Of a stretch of DNA of 64,000 nt, positions 19,382 to 28,908 are shown one piece after another. The position numbers and the translations under genes are program-made. The stretch lies in the NCBI RefSeq assembly GCF_900108305.1, contig NZ_FNUX01000001.1, positions 1 to 64,000 of the forward strand, in the 5' to 3' direction. This stretch comes from Nitrosomonas ureae. Lineage in GTDB: Bacteria > Pseudomonadota > Gammaproteobacteria > Burkholderiales > Nitrosomonadaceae. The notes under the pieces are model-generated. The model was given only the letters and a program-made list of their open reading frames with translations, ran no database searches and was not told the DNA's origin. Positions within the stretch are counted from its first letter, which is position 1, and each line of letters begins with the position of its first letter.

Positions 19382-19912
19382 TTAAAACTCGACACCTAAT
19401 GCACGTAATGTCCGTTTGTCAATCTTTCCAGATGCAATACCATTTTCTTTTTGAAATGCTTCAATCGCTGCTGTAGTTTTACCACCACTCTTTCCATCAA
19501 CCGGACCAGGATTAAATCCAGCATTCACGAGCGCTTGCTGAATATCGCGTATCATTGCCGTATCAGGCTTCACAAGATCATCGCCATCATCAACCACAGG
19601 TTCTGGCGCTTCACTCGCCTCAGTGTCAGCACTTATAACATCAATATCACTTATAACATCAATATCACTTTCTGTTGAGTCCAAGCTTTGCAGGCTTTGC
19701 AGGCTTTGTATATCTTCAATTTCGACTGGCTCAGTAGTCGCGGGCGCTGCAGGTTCGGATTCCGGTGCTGATGCAGGCGCTGTCGCAGCTGCCTGCTCAT
19801 CTTTGGATGGTATCGGCTTTTTTTCGAATATTGGTTTGCAACCAATCAACAGCGCTACGGATAAAAAAAGAACAAGACATAATGTTAATGTACTCGTTTT
19901 AATAAAATTCAT
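19382..19912 (-). CDS. Peptidoglycan-binding lipoprotein with repeat linker
   Basis: A 176-aa predicted lipoprotein. The lipobox is LIGC (residues 22-25). A long Ala/Pro/Glu/Ser-rich linker (about 28-115) contains repeats SLQSLQSL and DIDVIS twice. A C-terminal PG_binding_1 domain (about 118-174) contains IRDIQQALVNAGFNPGPVDG and TTAAIEAFQKENGI. It probably tethers the outer membrane or inner leaflet to the cell wall. The linker DNA holds two perfect 18-bp and about 2.5 copies of a 9-bp tandem repeat, all in multiples of three, so length variation would stay in frame. Confidence 0.82.
   Translation of the reverse strand: MNFIKTSTLTLCLVLFLSVALLIGCKPIFEKKPIPSKDEQAAATAPASAPESEPAAPATTEPVEIEDIQSLQSLQSLDSTESDIDVISDIDVISADTEASEAPEPVVDDGDDLVKPDTAMIRDIQQALVNAGFNPGPVDGKSGGKTTAAIEAFQKENGIASGKIDKRTLRALGVEF
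19631..19702. repeat. In-frame tandem repeats in lipoprotein linker
   Basis: Two exact copies of an 18-bp unit (ACTTATAACATCAATATC at 19631-19648 and 19649-19666) are followed by GCTTTGCAG twice (19685-19702), with a third partial copy after. All units are multiples of three, so copy-number changes keep the reading frame. Confidence 0.85.
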
Positions 19913-20126
19913 AACTAATCTCCCAAAATATTAAATAAATTATCCAGCCGCTTCCAGGCATTGAAGCAGAATCAAATACTGTTTCAATTTCAATGCAATA
20001 CCATATTCACCTTTGAAGCCAAGCAACATATTCGTAATTTCCTTGCCGTATTTTTTATTAACTTATAATGTTGCGGTGAGAACTATCACATTTTTCTAAT
20101 AAGAACGCAACATAAAAAAGTTAATA

Positions 20127-21266
20127 ATGATAGGCTTAACACAGAAAAATAAAGATTTACTCCTGATCGGCGGTGGCCACAGCCATCTCGTTGCAATCAA
20201 ACAGCTGACTATGAAACTACCTGCCGATGTTCGCATAACGCTTATCAGTAGCGATACGATGACACCCTACTCTGGCATGTTACCCGGACTCATTGCCGGG
20301 CATTACACATATGAGGATTGTCATGTCGATTTGCGAATACTCTGCCAACGGGCTGGTATAAAATTTATCCATTGCAAAGTTACGCAGATGGATCCGTCAA
20401 GAAAACAAATCGATTGCCAAAACAATCTCTTGTTACGTTATGATGTTTTGTCAATCAATGCGGGGTCACAACCTGCGCTGCGTAGTGTCCCGGGGGCAAC
20501 CATTTACGGTTATCCGTTAAAACCCATCAAGCAATTTCTGCGACAATGGCAACATTGGCTCACAACGCAACAAAGATCGAATCGACTGCAGCGCATTGTC
20601 ATTGTTGGTGGAGGTGCTGCTGGAATAGAAATATTACTCGCTTTGCGCTATAGAATAATAAATACAACTTCTATTCGTGCAGAATTCACCTTGATTTGCG
20701 CTGATTCACATATCCTTAAATCATATAACAAGAAAGTACAGGATTTTTTCTATCGGCATTTACAAACGCTCGGAATCCGACTCATCTTGGGGAAATATGT
20801 GATTTCTGCACTCGAACATCAACTAATACTCAATGATCACACGCGTTATGATTATGATTTTCTCGCTTGGGCCATTCATGCAGGTGCGCAATCTTGGTTG
20901 GAAAAAAGCGGGCTGGCATGCGATAACAATGGCTTTATTCAAGTTGATGAATACCTTCGCAGCATTTCACATCCAGATGTTTTTGCAGCGGGCGATTGTG
21001 CAGCATTTACACCAATGCCCTTACCTAAAACTGGCGTCTACGCAGTTCGTCAGGGACCACTTCTGGCCAAAAATATTTCGGCGCAATTAGTAGGACATGG
21101 TCCTCTTCAGTCTTATAAACCGCAACGACACTTCTTAAGCTTACTAACTACAGGAGGATGTCATGCGGTTGCTTCCCGCGGCGCTTTTTTTGCCCATGGG
21201 AGGTGGGTTTGGCTTTGGAAAAACTATATCGATCGCAGCTTCATGACAAGCTTCAATCTAAAATAA
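20127..21266 (+). CDS. FAD-dependent oxidoreductase, SelD-associated type
   Basis: A 379-aa pyridine-nucleotide disulfide oxidoreductase-like protein. The FAD dinucleotide fold is LLLIGGGHSHLVAIKQL (11-27), the family-specific TPYSGMLPGLIAGHYTYEDCHVD follows in two parts, and a second nucleotide-binding loop is IVIVGGGAAGIEILLALRY. A late FAD site is DVFAAGDCAAF. The sequence matches the family found fused to or next to SelD (selenide water dikinase), but no selD or selU is nearby. An NDH-2-like dehydrogenase role is the alternative. The ATG at 20127 has no strong ribosome-binding sequence. Confidence 0.78.
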   Translation: MIGLTQKNKDLLLIGGGHSHLVAIKQLTMKLPADVRITLISSDTMTPYSGMLPGLIAGHYTYEDCHVDLRILCQRAGIKFIHCKVTQMDPSRKQIDCQNNLLLRYDVLSINAGSQPALRSVPGATIYGYPLKPIKQFLRQWQHWLTTQQRSNRLQRIVIVGGGAAGIEILLALRYRIINTTSIRAEFTLICADSHILKSYNKKVQDFFYRHLQTLGIRLILGKYVISALEHQLILNDHTRYDYDFLAWAIHAGAQSWLEKSGLACDNNGFIQVDEYLRSISHPDVFAAGDCAAFTPMPLPKTGVYAVRQGPLLAKNISAQLVGHGPLQSYKPQRHFLSLLTTGGCHAVASRGAFFAHGRWVWLWKNYIDRSFMTSFNLK

Positions 21267-21441
21267 TGACATCCTGGGACAGTCTCGATACGAATTCATA
21301 TCAATTGGCGTTTCATATTTATGGACATAAAAGAATCATAACTCTAGGCTAAAGTTTATTTTTTTTAAGTCGTTGAAGCAGCATCATTGCTGTTAATTCA
21401 CATACTAACTCATTAATAAATAAAACTTACCTGGAAAAACC

Positions 21442-21648
21442 ATGAAAATTCTTGTTCATTTTGAATCTGGATTTAAGCAGACATTTATTGTTCCAAAATA
21501 TATGTTAGCACTGGAATTTAGAAATATGGCTAGGGAGATTGGCGGTAATATTGCAAGTATCGAGTTCTCATTGCCTTCTCGTCGTCATGCCAGCATGGCT
21601 CCCGTCGAACTTCGGAATGAAGTATTCCGTTTACCTGATGAACGTTAA
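21442..21648 (+). CDS. Small conserved-looking protein, unknown
   Basis: A 68-aa basic soluble protein that I do not recognise. It starts MKILVHFESGFKQTF and includes REIGGNIASIEFSLPSRRH, which suggests a small alpha/beta fold. A GGA lies about 9 nt before the ATG. Codon use looks ordinary for the window. It stands alone between the oxidoreductase and ssb and is convergent with ssb. Confidence 0.5.
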   Translation: MKILVHFESGFKQTFIVPKYMLALEFRNMAREIGGNIASIEFSLPSRRHASMAPVELRNEVFRLPDER

Positions 21649-21783
21649 TATGCTCAAACAAAGCATCTCGTCGCAAACAACAAGGTATTAAATATACGTA
21701 TTAAATTACCAACTTTTAATCGATTCATTTCCTTTGAGGTGAAGAATAAAACTTGAAATAACCAAGCATATTCAACCATATGA

Positions 21784-22236
21784 TTAGAATGGAATATCGT
21801 CATCCATATCATCAAAACCACTTGCATTTTTAGCTGAAGAAGGTCTGGCAGGAACCGAATGATCTTCTTCTTGATCAGGAGTTGATTCAAAACTACCGCT
21901 TCCCGATCGATTACCTAACATCTTCATATCGCTGGCGATAATATCAGTCGTATAACGTTCCACACCACTTTTATCAGTCCATTTTCTGGTTTCCAACCTG
22001 CCTTCAATATAAACAGAGCGACCTTTTTTTAAATATTCTCCAGCAATTTCGGCAAGCTTCCGATAAAAAGTTACACGATGCCACTCAGTTCTCTCTTGTT
22101 TCTCGCCATTCTTGTCTTTCCAAGTGTCTGTAGTCGCCAAAGTAATATTGGTCACCGCATCTCCACTTGACATATAACGAGTTTCCGGGTCTTTTCCCAA
22201 ATTACCAATAAGTATAACTTTATTGACTGAAGCCAT
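21784..22236 (-). CDS. ssb: Single-stranded DNA-binding protein
   Basis: A 150-aa SSB. The OB fold (about 1-108) starts [20 protein letters not shown] and includes the conserved [21 protein letters not shown] short flexible linker follows, and the protein ends in the acidic tip DDMDDDIPF that recruits repair and replication partners. Its ATG directly follows the stop of the MFS gene (TAAATG), and its ribosome-binding GGAGA lies within that gene's last codons, so it is translationally coupled. Confidence 0.97.
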   Translation of the reverse strand: MASVNKVILIGNLGKDPETRYMSSGDAVTNITLATTDTWKDKNGEKQERTEWHRVTFYRKLAEIAGEYLKKGRSVYIEGRLETRKWTDKSGVERYTTDIIASDMKMLGNRSGSGSFESTPDQEEDHSVPARPSSAKNASGFDDMDDDIPF

Positions 22237-23619
22237 TTATGTTTTCTCCCCAAGCAATTGAATCACTTTCTTTTCATCGAAGCCTTTCATATCTACTTTC
22301 AAGTAGGCCACTCTTTCATTAACCAATACTAACGCTTCATTGACACCCGATATTGCTGCGAGTTGACGCGATAGTTCTCGAGATTGATCGATGTCCATTT
22401 CACCCACAGGATACATTCTGGAGCGCACAGCAGCAGGCGATTTCATCGTTGCAGCCAATACCAGCCACACCATCAGCAACGATCCGCAGAACAAATATAA
22501 TGCGTAGCTTCCATGCGTACCGAATAAATAACCCCCTGCCGCAGCACCGACAAAAGCACCCAGAAATTGGGTGCTACTATATACCCCGATCGCCGTCCCC
22601 TTTGCACCCACGGGTGCAATCTTAGAGATTAAGGAAGGCAGACTGGCCTCCAACAAGTTAAATGCCGTAAAAAAAACCAATAATGCAATGGCCGTACCCC
22701 ATATCGAATCAAACATCATGGCCAGCAATATCTGCCCTATCAGTAAAATAGCGATTGCTGCAACAAACACATGCTTTAACTTGGCTTTCTTCTCAGAATA
22801 AATAATTGCTGGGATAATAAAGACAATCGACAGCAATAACACAGGCAAATAAATTTGCCAATGATCACTCGCCGCCATTCCTGCTTGCCGTAAAGTCAGA
22901 GGCACAACAAGCCAAAGCGCCATCAATGTGGCATGTAAAGCAAAAATACCGTAATTTAAGCGCAACAACTGCCTGTTCTGCAATACGCTTACAAAGCTTG
23001 CAGACGACACTTCGGTATCGGAATGAAAACGACTGATATGCGGATCAGGAATGATCTTCTTTACCACAAGCATTGCAAGTAGCGCCAGCACGCCGGTCAT
23101 AGCAAAAATCCCCGGCACGCCTATCCATTGATTTAAAACCGGAGCAGCAATCAGGGAAATGGCAAAAACTGTACCAATAGTCATACCGATCGTCGCCATC
23201 GCTTTAGTACGATGCTCTTCTCGCGTAAGATCTGCTGCAAGAGCCATTACAGCAGCCGATATCGCCCCAGCGCCCTGGATGACGCGCCCCACTATTACCC
23301 AATATATATCAACCGCCATGGCTGCGATCAAGCTACCAATAGCAAATAAAATTAACCCCAGATATATGACAGGCTTACGCCCAATACGATCGGATAACCA
23401 GCCAAAAGGAATTTGCAATATAGCTTGTGTTAAACCGTATGCCCCTAATGCAATACCAACTAACGTATAATTGTCCCCGCCAGGCAGGTCCTCAGCATAA
23501 AAAGCAAACACCGGTAAAATAATAAATAATCCAAACATACGCAAGCCATACACACCGGCCAAACCAATGGTTGCTCGCAATTCCGCCGGAGACATTTTTT
23601 CAGATGATAAAGCGGACAT
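22237..23619 (-). CDS. YajR-like MFS transporter with C-terminal YAM-type domain
   Basis: A 460-aa major facilitator protein with about 12 membrane helices over residues 15-395. The motif A region is GWLSDRIGRKPVIYLGL. A C-terminal soluble tail (about 400-460) reads RELSRQLAAISGVNEALVLV then AYLKVDMKGFD, which fits the ferredoxin-like YAM domain of YajR-type exporters. The substrate is unknown. The order uvrA divergent from MFS-ssb is typical of betaproteobacteria. Confidence 0.87.
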   Translation of the reverse strand: MSALSSEKMSPAELRATIGLAGVYGLRMFGLFIILPVFAFYAEDLPGGDNYTLVGIALGAYGLTQAILQIPFGWLSDRIGRKPVIYLGLILFAIGSLIAAMAVDIYWVIVGRVIQGAGAISAAVMALAADLTREEHRTKAMATIGMTIGTVFAISLIAAPVLNQWIGVPGIFAMTGVLALLAMLVVKKIIPDPHISRFHSDTEVSSASFVSVLQNRQLLRLNYGIFALHATLMALWLVVPLTLRQAGMAASDHWQIYLPVLLLSIVFIIPAIIYSEKKAKLKHVFVAAIAILLIGQILLAMMFDSIWGTAIALLVFFTAFNLLEASLPSLISKIAPVGAKGTAIGVYSSTQFLGAFVGAAAGGYLFGTHGSYALYLFCGSLLMVWLVLAATMKSPAAVRSRMYPVGEMDIDQSRELSRQLAAISGVNEALVLVNERVAYLKVDMKGFDEKKVIQLLGEKT

Positions 23620-23685
23620 GAATCAAGTTGTTATATTTCTAAAAAGTTGGGTATATTAGCAGGTTGACTCATACATAGATAGTTC

Positions 23686-26505
23686 ATGGAATCCATAAAA
23701 ATACGCGGCGCACGCACGCATAATCTGAAAAACATCCATCTTGATCTACCCCGTAACAAGCTTGTTGTCATTACCGGACTCTCAGGATCAGGAAAATCAT
23801 CGCTTGCATTTGATACGCTTTATGCGGAAGGTCAGCGCCGATATGTGGAATCCCTTTCGGCCTATGCAAGACAATTCCTTCAATTGATGGAGAAACCGGA
23901 TGTTGATTTGATCGAAGGGCTTTCTCCCGCTATCGCCATCGAACAAAAAGCAACTTCGCACAACCCGCGTTCGACGGTAGGAACAGTGACAGAAATTCAT
24001 GACTATTTGCGTTTGCTATTCGCTCGCGTGGGCGATCCTTTTTGCCCTGAACACAATATTGTTCTGGCCGCGCAAAGCGTATCGCAAATGGTAGATCATG
24101 TATTACAACTACCACCTGACACACGTTTGATGATTCTTTCTCCGTTAATCGTTGAACGTAAAGGTGAACAAGCAGAATTATTTGACGAACTGCGCGCACA
24201 AGGCTTCGTTCGCTTACGGATTGACGGCGAAGTTTATGAAATCGATGCATTACCAAAGTTGCAGAAAACCAGAAAACATACCATTGAAGTGGTAGTTGAC
24301 CGCTTGAAGGTTTCCCCGGATGCCAAACAGCGGCTTGCCGAATCATTCGAAGTTGCGTTACGCCATTCGGATGGGCGTGCTTTGGCAGTTGAGATAGACA
24401 GCTGTCACGAGCATCTGTTTTCAGCCAAATTCAGTTGTCCGGTGTGCAGTTATTCGCTGTCCGAACTGGAACCGAGATTATTCTCTTTCAACAATCCATT
24501 AGGAGCCTGCAACAAATGCGATGGCCTGGGGCAGATCACTTTCTTTGATCCAGTACGTGTCGTAGCTTTCCCGCACTTATCACTAGCCGCCGGTGCGGTA
24601 AAAAATTGGGATCGGCGCAATCAATTTTATTTTCAGTTATTAACAAACCTCGCAACACATTATCGTTTTGATCTGGAAACACCCTTTGAGAAACTGGATG
24701 AAGCTATTCGCGACATTATTCTGTATGGTTCCGGTAAAGAGAAAATACATTTCTCTTATTTGACAGAAAACGGCCGCAAGCAACGGGAAACCCATTCTTT
24801 TGAAGGAATCATTCCCAATCTGACACGGCGCTACAAAGAAACCGAATCCCAAACCGTGCGGGAAGAACTGGCTAAATATCTCAATGCACAAACCTGCCCG
24901 GATTGCCAGGGTACGCGCTTATGTCAGGCTGCACGTCATGTGCATGTTGCTGGACAAGCAATTTACCAGATTAGCGCTTTTCCACTCAAGAAAGCCAAGC
25001 AATTTTTTGATCATCTTGAGTTATCGGGTCACAAGCAATCGATTGCTGAACGCATCATCAAGGAAATCTCCAACCGTTTACAATTTCTCAATAATGTCGG
25101 TCTGGATTACTTATCTTTGGACCGTTCCGCGGATACATTGTCCGGCGGTGAATCTCAACGCATCCGTTTAGCCAGTCAAATCGGCTCCGGTTTAACGGGC
25201 GTCATGTACGTTTTAGATGAGCCCTCCATCGGTTTGCATCAACGCGATAATGACCGCCTGCTCAATACACTCAAGAAACTGCGTGATCTGGGCAATAGTG
25301 TCATTGTGGTTGAGCATGATCAGGACGCCATACAGATTGCAGATTATGTTGTAGATATGGGACCGGGTGCCGGTGAGCACGGGGGATTCGTTGTTGCTCA
25401 AGGCACACCGCAATCAATCCGGGAAGATAATGATTCTCTGACGGGAAAATTTTTATCCGGAAAATTATCAATCAAGATCCCGGAAAATCGTCATTCACCC
25501 AACGATGATCGGATACTTCGAATCAAAGGCGCCACTGGAAATAATCTCAAGAACGTTACGCTGACTCTACCGATAGGTCTCTTTATTTGCGTAACCGGTG
25601 TTTCAGGATCCGGCAAATCCACTCTCATTAATGAAACGCTACATCGCACAGTCGCTCGCCATCTTTACGGCAGCAATACTGAACCCGCACCCTATCAGCA
25701 CATCGAGGGATTGGCTTTTCTCGATAAGGTTATCAATATGGATCAAAGCCCGATTGGACGTACACCGCGTTCCAATCCTGCAACTTATACCGGATTATTC
25801 ACTCCGATCCGGGAATTATTTGCCGGGGTACCTCAAGCACGCGAGCGTGGCTATGCACCCGGTCGGTTCTCGTTCAATGTCAAAGGTGGCCGGTGCGAAG
25901 CCTGTCAAGGTGACGGGATGATAAAAGTGGAAATGCATTTCCTTCCAGATATCTATGTTACTTGCGATGTATGCCACGGTCATCGGTATAACCGGGAAAC
26001 TCTGGAAATTCAGTATAAAGGCAAAAACATCAACGAAATCCTGCAAATGACAGTGGAAAATGCATTTGAATTTTTCAGCGCAGTGCCGGTAGTTGCCCGC
26101 AAACTAAATACATTACTGGATGTTGGTCTGGGCTATATCACCTTAGGGCAATCCGCTACAACACTCTCCGGCGGTGAAGCGCAGCGGGTAAAATTATCTT
26201 TGGAGCTTTCCAAACGCGACACCGGCCGGACTCTGTATATCCTGGATGAACCCACAACCGGCCTACATTTCCAGGATATCGACCTGTTGTTGAAAGTATT
26301 ACACAGACTACGTGATCATGGTAATACTGTGGTGGTCATAGAACATAACCTGGATGTCATCAAAACGGCCGACTGGATTATTGATTTAGGTCCGGAAGGT
26401 GGCGATGGTGGCGGATGTATCATTGCAGAAGGCGCACCGGAAGCAATTGCGACCAATAAAAACAGTTTTACTGGTCATTATCTGCAATCCATGCTGGCAA
26501 AATGA
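23686..26505 (+). CDS. uvrA: Excinuclease ABC subunit A
   Basis: A 939-aa DNA-damage sensor of nucleotide excision repair, of normal length. It has two ABC ATPase modules: Walker A GLSGSGKS at 31-38 and GVSGSGKS at 638-645. The signatures are [16 protein letters not shown] and [15 protein letters not shown]. Zinc-finger cysteines are in CPVCSYSL and CNKCDGLG, and in CEACQGDG and CDVCHGH. I saw no SOS box (CTGT-N8-ACAG) upstream. Its TGA overlaps the next ATG. Confidence 0.98.
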   Translation: MESIKIRGARTHNLKNIHLDLPRNKLVVITGLSGSGKSSLAFDTLYAEGQRRYVESLSAYARQFLQLMEKPDVDLIEGLSPAIAIEQKATSHNPRSTVGTVTEIHDYLRLLFARVGDPFCPEHNIVLAAQSVSQMVDHVLQLPPDTRLMILSPLIVERKGEQAELFDELRAQGFVRLRIDGEVYEIDALPKLQKTRKHTIEVVVDRLKVSPDAKQRLAESFEVALRHSDGRALAVEIDSCHEHLFSAKFSCPVCSYSLSELEPRLFSFNNPLGACNKCDGLGQITFFDPVRVVAFPHLSLAAGAVKNWDRRNQFYFQLLTNLATHYRFDLETPFEKLDEAIRDIILYGSGKEKIHFSYLTENGRKQRETHSFEGIIPNLTRRYKETESQTVREELAKYLNAQTCPDCQGTRLCQAARHVHVAGQAIYQISAFPLKKAKQFFDHLELSGHKQSIAERIIKEISNRLQFLNNVGLDYLSLDRSADTLSGGESQRIRLASQIGSGLTGVMYVLDEPSIGLHQRDNDRLLNTLKKLRDLGNSVIVVEHDQDAIQIADYVVDMGPGAGEHGGFVVAQGTPQSIREDNDSLTGKFLSGKLSIKIPENRHSPNDDRILRIKGATGNNLKNVTLTLPIGLFICVTGVSGSGKSTLINETLHRTVARHLYGSNTEPAPYQHIEGLAFLDKVINMDQSPIGRTPRSNPATYTGLFTPIRELFAGVPQARERGYAPGRFSFNVKGGRCEACQGDGMIKVEMHFLPDIYVTCDVCHGHRYNRETLEIQYKGKNINEILQMTVENAFEFFSAVPVVARKLNTLLDVGLGYITLGQSATTLSGGEAQRVKLSLELSKRDTGRTLYILDEPTTGLHFQDIDLLLKVLHRLRDHGNTVVVIEHNLDVIKTADWIIDLGPEGGDGGGCIIAEGAPEAIATNKNSFTGHYLQSMLAK

Positions 26506-27773
26506 ATCCATGCAGTCATTTGCTGGAAAGCTTTGCAGTAGCTGTTAAAGCTGCCGACCCTGCTCATATCATTCCGTTACATCTCCCTCACCCCCCTCCA
26601 GGCCGCACACTCGTTGTTGGTGCCGGCAAAGCATCTGCCGCGATGGCGATGGCGGTCGAAAACGCATGGCCCGCTAACGCTAGAATCGATGGATTGGTCG
26701 TCACTCGCTATGGACACACATTACCTACGCATAAAATTAAAGTAGTTGAAGCTGGTCACCCAATACCGGATGAAAATGGTGAGCGCGCGGCACAAGAAAT
26801 TCTTGCAGCAGCTCAAGCATTAGAAGCTGATGATCTATTACTTTGTTTGTTCAGTGGTGGCGGATCCAGTTTGTTATCTTTGCCAGCTGAAGGTATTCTG
26901 CTGCAAGATCTTCAAGCAGTCACCCATCAGCTATTACGATGCGGAGCAACCATTCAGGAAATTAACATTGTTCGCAAACACTTATCAGCAGTTCAGGGAG
27001 GCAAGCTTGCTGCCGCGTGTAGGGCTCCCATACTCGCTTTAATTATTTCCGATGTTACCGGAGATGAAGCAACCCATATCGCCTCCGGACCTTGTTCCCC
27101 TGATCCATCCACATTTTCTGATGCACTGGCTGTACTTGATCGCTATCATTTGAATGCACCAAAATCGGTACAACAATTACTATTGACAGGCGAAGAGCGT
27201 GCTATCGCTGAAACACCCAAGCCCGGCTCTCCCATTTTCAATCGGGTTGAAAACCGAATTATTGCAAACGCTCATCAATCCCTGGCCGCAGCTGCGGATT
27301 ATTTCCAAAAACATGGCATAAGTACTTTAATACTTGGTGATACAGTAACTGGAGAATCTCGCGAGATTGCCAAATGCTATGCCGCACTGACGAAAGAAAT
27401 AAGGTTGCATCCGCAAACGCTGAAACCGCCCTTGGCTCTGTTATCGGGCGGCGAGACTACCGTCACATTGAAAGGTAACGGTCGAGGGGGCCGTAATTCC
27501 GAGTTCTTATTGTCATTATTAATCGAACTCTCTACTGTTGATAACGTTTATGCACTGGCATGCGATACGGATGGGTTGGATGGCAGCGAAAATAATGCTG
27601 GAGCACTCATCACTCCAGATTCTCTGATTCGTGCAAATAAACTTCGCTTGGATCCTGTATCGTTTCTATCTAATAATGATGCTTATACATTTTTTCAGCG
27701 ATTAAATGATTTAGTCATTACCGGCCCCACGCATACCAATGTCAATGATTATCGCGCTATCCTGGTGCCCTAA
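26502..27773 (+). CDS. Glycerate 2-kinase / MOFRL family (TtuD-like)
   Basis: A 423-aa type-2 glycerate kinase, a family also annotated as hydroxypyruvate reductase TtuD. It phosphorylates glycerate to 2-phosphoglycerate. The N-terminal Rossmann-like domain has [17 protein letters not shown] and [16 protein letters not shown], then [16 protein letters not shown] and [19 protein letters not shown]. The C-terminal MOFRL domain has [20 protein letters not shown]. It overlaps uvrA by 4 bp, so the two are co-translated although functionally unrelated. Its end overlaps the convergent gene by 17 bp. Confidence 0.88.
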   Translation: MNPCSHLLESFAVAVKAADPAHIIPLHLPHPPPGRTLVVGAGKASAAMAMAVENAWPANARIDGLVVTRYGHTLPTHKIKVVEAGHPIPDENGERAAQEILAAAQALEADDLLLCLFSGGGSSLLSLPAEGILLQDLQAVTHQLLRCGATIQEINIVRKHLSAVQGGKLAAACRAPILALIISDVTGDEATHIASGPCSPDPSTFSDALAVLDRYHLNAPKSVQQLLLTGEERAIAETPKPGSPIFNRVENRIIANAHQSLAAAADYFQKHGISTLILGDTVTGESREIAKCYAALTKEIRLHPQTLKPPLALLSGGETTVTLKGNGRGGRNSEFLLSLLIELSTVDNVYALACDTDGLDGSENNAGALITPDSLIRANKLRLDPVSFLSNNDAYTFFQRLNDLVITGPTHTNVNDYRAILVP

Positions 27774-28338
27774 TTGCACACGCGCGGCCAGCGATATTGG
27801 GTCTCCGGTCGCGGTCAATCTGTATAGAGGACAAAACCAATCCTTGCTCAAACCATCTGCGAATAACATATTCATAAAACTGCTGATTCCTGATCACCGG
27901 AATAGTTAAAGCTAATTCTTTACCGCGCGCTGTCAATAGCACATGCCCCAGATCCAAGGAATTATTCTCATTATCCTGAAAACCCATTTTCGTCGGCCTA
28001 TCGCAATAAAAAAGTCGCGTATGTTTTCCAAACCCTTTTTTTACGAAACCTTTATTCTCAAATGCAATTAAACCGGCATCCTCTAGATGCTTTAATACTG
28101 ATAAAGTGATTCCTTGCTTTGAATAAACCTCATTCTCCACATCAAAAATAAGCAACAACGGCTCACCTTGCACCCACAAAAATTGACATAGCGTCGCAAA
28201 AATGTATTTATCTTTCTGAGTTAAATCAGATAGCACATTTAAATCATCCATCGGCAATGCTCTTTTGTTCGCATGATCTATTCCATAAATAATGAATCGA
28301 CTCGAGTTCATCAATGGCTGAATCATTCTCATACACAA
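27757..28338 (-). CDS. DUF2806-like protein, possibly N-terminally shortened
   Basis: A 193-aa soluble protein. The segment FATLCQFLWVQGEPLLLIFD, the central LKHLEDAGLIAFENKGFVKK and the end VLLTARGKELALTIP resemble the C-terminal part of the DUF2806/TIGR03899 family, whose members are usually longer. The function is unknown. The start is uncertain: the first possible codon is a TTG at 28338, with several ATGs within 10 codons and no clear ribosome-binding sequence. It begins 1 bp after the upstream gene's stop, suggesting translational coupling. Confidence 0.5.
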   Translation of the reverse strand: MCMRMIQPLMNSSRFIIYGIDHANKRALPMDDLNVLSDLTQKDKYIFATLCQFLWVQGEPLLLIFDVENEVYSKQGITLSVLKHLEDAGLIAFENKGFVKKGFGKHTRLFYCDRPTKMGFQDNENNSLDLGHVLLTARGKELALTIPVIRNQQFYEYVIRRWFEQGLVLSSIQIDRDRRPNIAGRACAIRAPG

Positions 28339-28339
28339 G

Positions 28340-28786
28340 CTATTTTTCTGATTTTTCTTCTGTTTTCTCTAGATGCTTTGTTCCAGCTACTGTCTCTGTA
28401 CCATCTACATTTGTTGATTCTGCAAGCTCAACTTCATTTACCTGCACATTTGATTTATTTTTGGATATTGGCGCCTCTTTTATCTTGCGAGCTTTAATTT
28501 CTCTATTAATCTCATCCAGGAATGCAGCATTATCTTTACGTTGCTTTTCACTTTTATACCATGATGCGCACGTAATAGTACCCATAATTATTAATAAAAT
28601 GCTCAATACGTCGATGCCATCAAAAAAGATAAATACAATACCTGTTGAAACTGCAAATGCACCTAATATAGCTGTAAACAACCACATTTTTGAACCAGAA
28701 CCTGCGCCATTGCTTCGTTTACTCCATGATTCAAGATTATCACGTGTTGAAATAAGCTCTTCATCAGTCCATTTTTTCATACTCAT
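28340..28786 (-). CDS. Small two-helix membrane protein, unknown
   Basis: A 148-aa protein. The N-terminal soluble part (1-30) is followed by two membrane helices (about 33-52 and 56-76: MWLFTAILGAFAVSTGIVFI and VLSILLIIMGTITCA) and a long charged cytoplasmic tail rich in Lys and Glu. I recognise no family. The start at 28786 is chosen because GAGAGG lies 8 nt upstream. The next gene begins almost at its stop, and the two probably act together. Confidence 0.6.
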   Translation of the reverse strand: MSMKKWTDEELISTRDNLESWSKRSNGAGSGSKMWLFTAILGAFAVSTGIVFIFFDGIDVLSILLIIMGTITCASWYKSEKQRKDNAAFLDEINREIKARKIKEAPISKNKSNVQVNEVELAESTNVDGTETVAGTKHLEKTEEKSEK

Positions 28787-28864
28787 ATTTGAAGCCTCTC
28801 TATAAACATCAATCAATAGTATAGTAGTAATAATTAGAGATTCATTATATTTCTTTCTGGCAAT

Positions 28865-28892
28865 AAAAAAGGCACCAAATGGTGCCTTTTTT
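28865..28892. terminator. Bidirectional Rho-independent terminator
   Basis: GGCACC (28871-28876) and GGTGCC (28881-28886) pair around AAAT, with a run of A on the left and T on the right. On the minus strand it follows the porin stop by about 17 bp, so it ends porin transcription. Confidence 0.88.
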
Positions 28893-28908
28893 ACGAGATT
28901 AACTTGAT

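Noticed and set aside
19631-19702. Tandem repeats as a possible CRISPR array
   Set aside because: Units are directly adjacent without spacers and lie inside a coding frame; no cas genes are present.
19623-19934. 103-codon ORF antisense to the repeat lipoprotein
   Set aside because: Its Ser/Ile-rich composition simply mirrors the repeats of the gene on the other strand.
23620-23685. SOS box for uvrA
   Set aside because: No CTGT-N8-ACAG pattern was found in the short divergent spacer.
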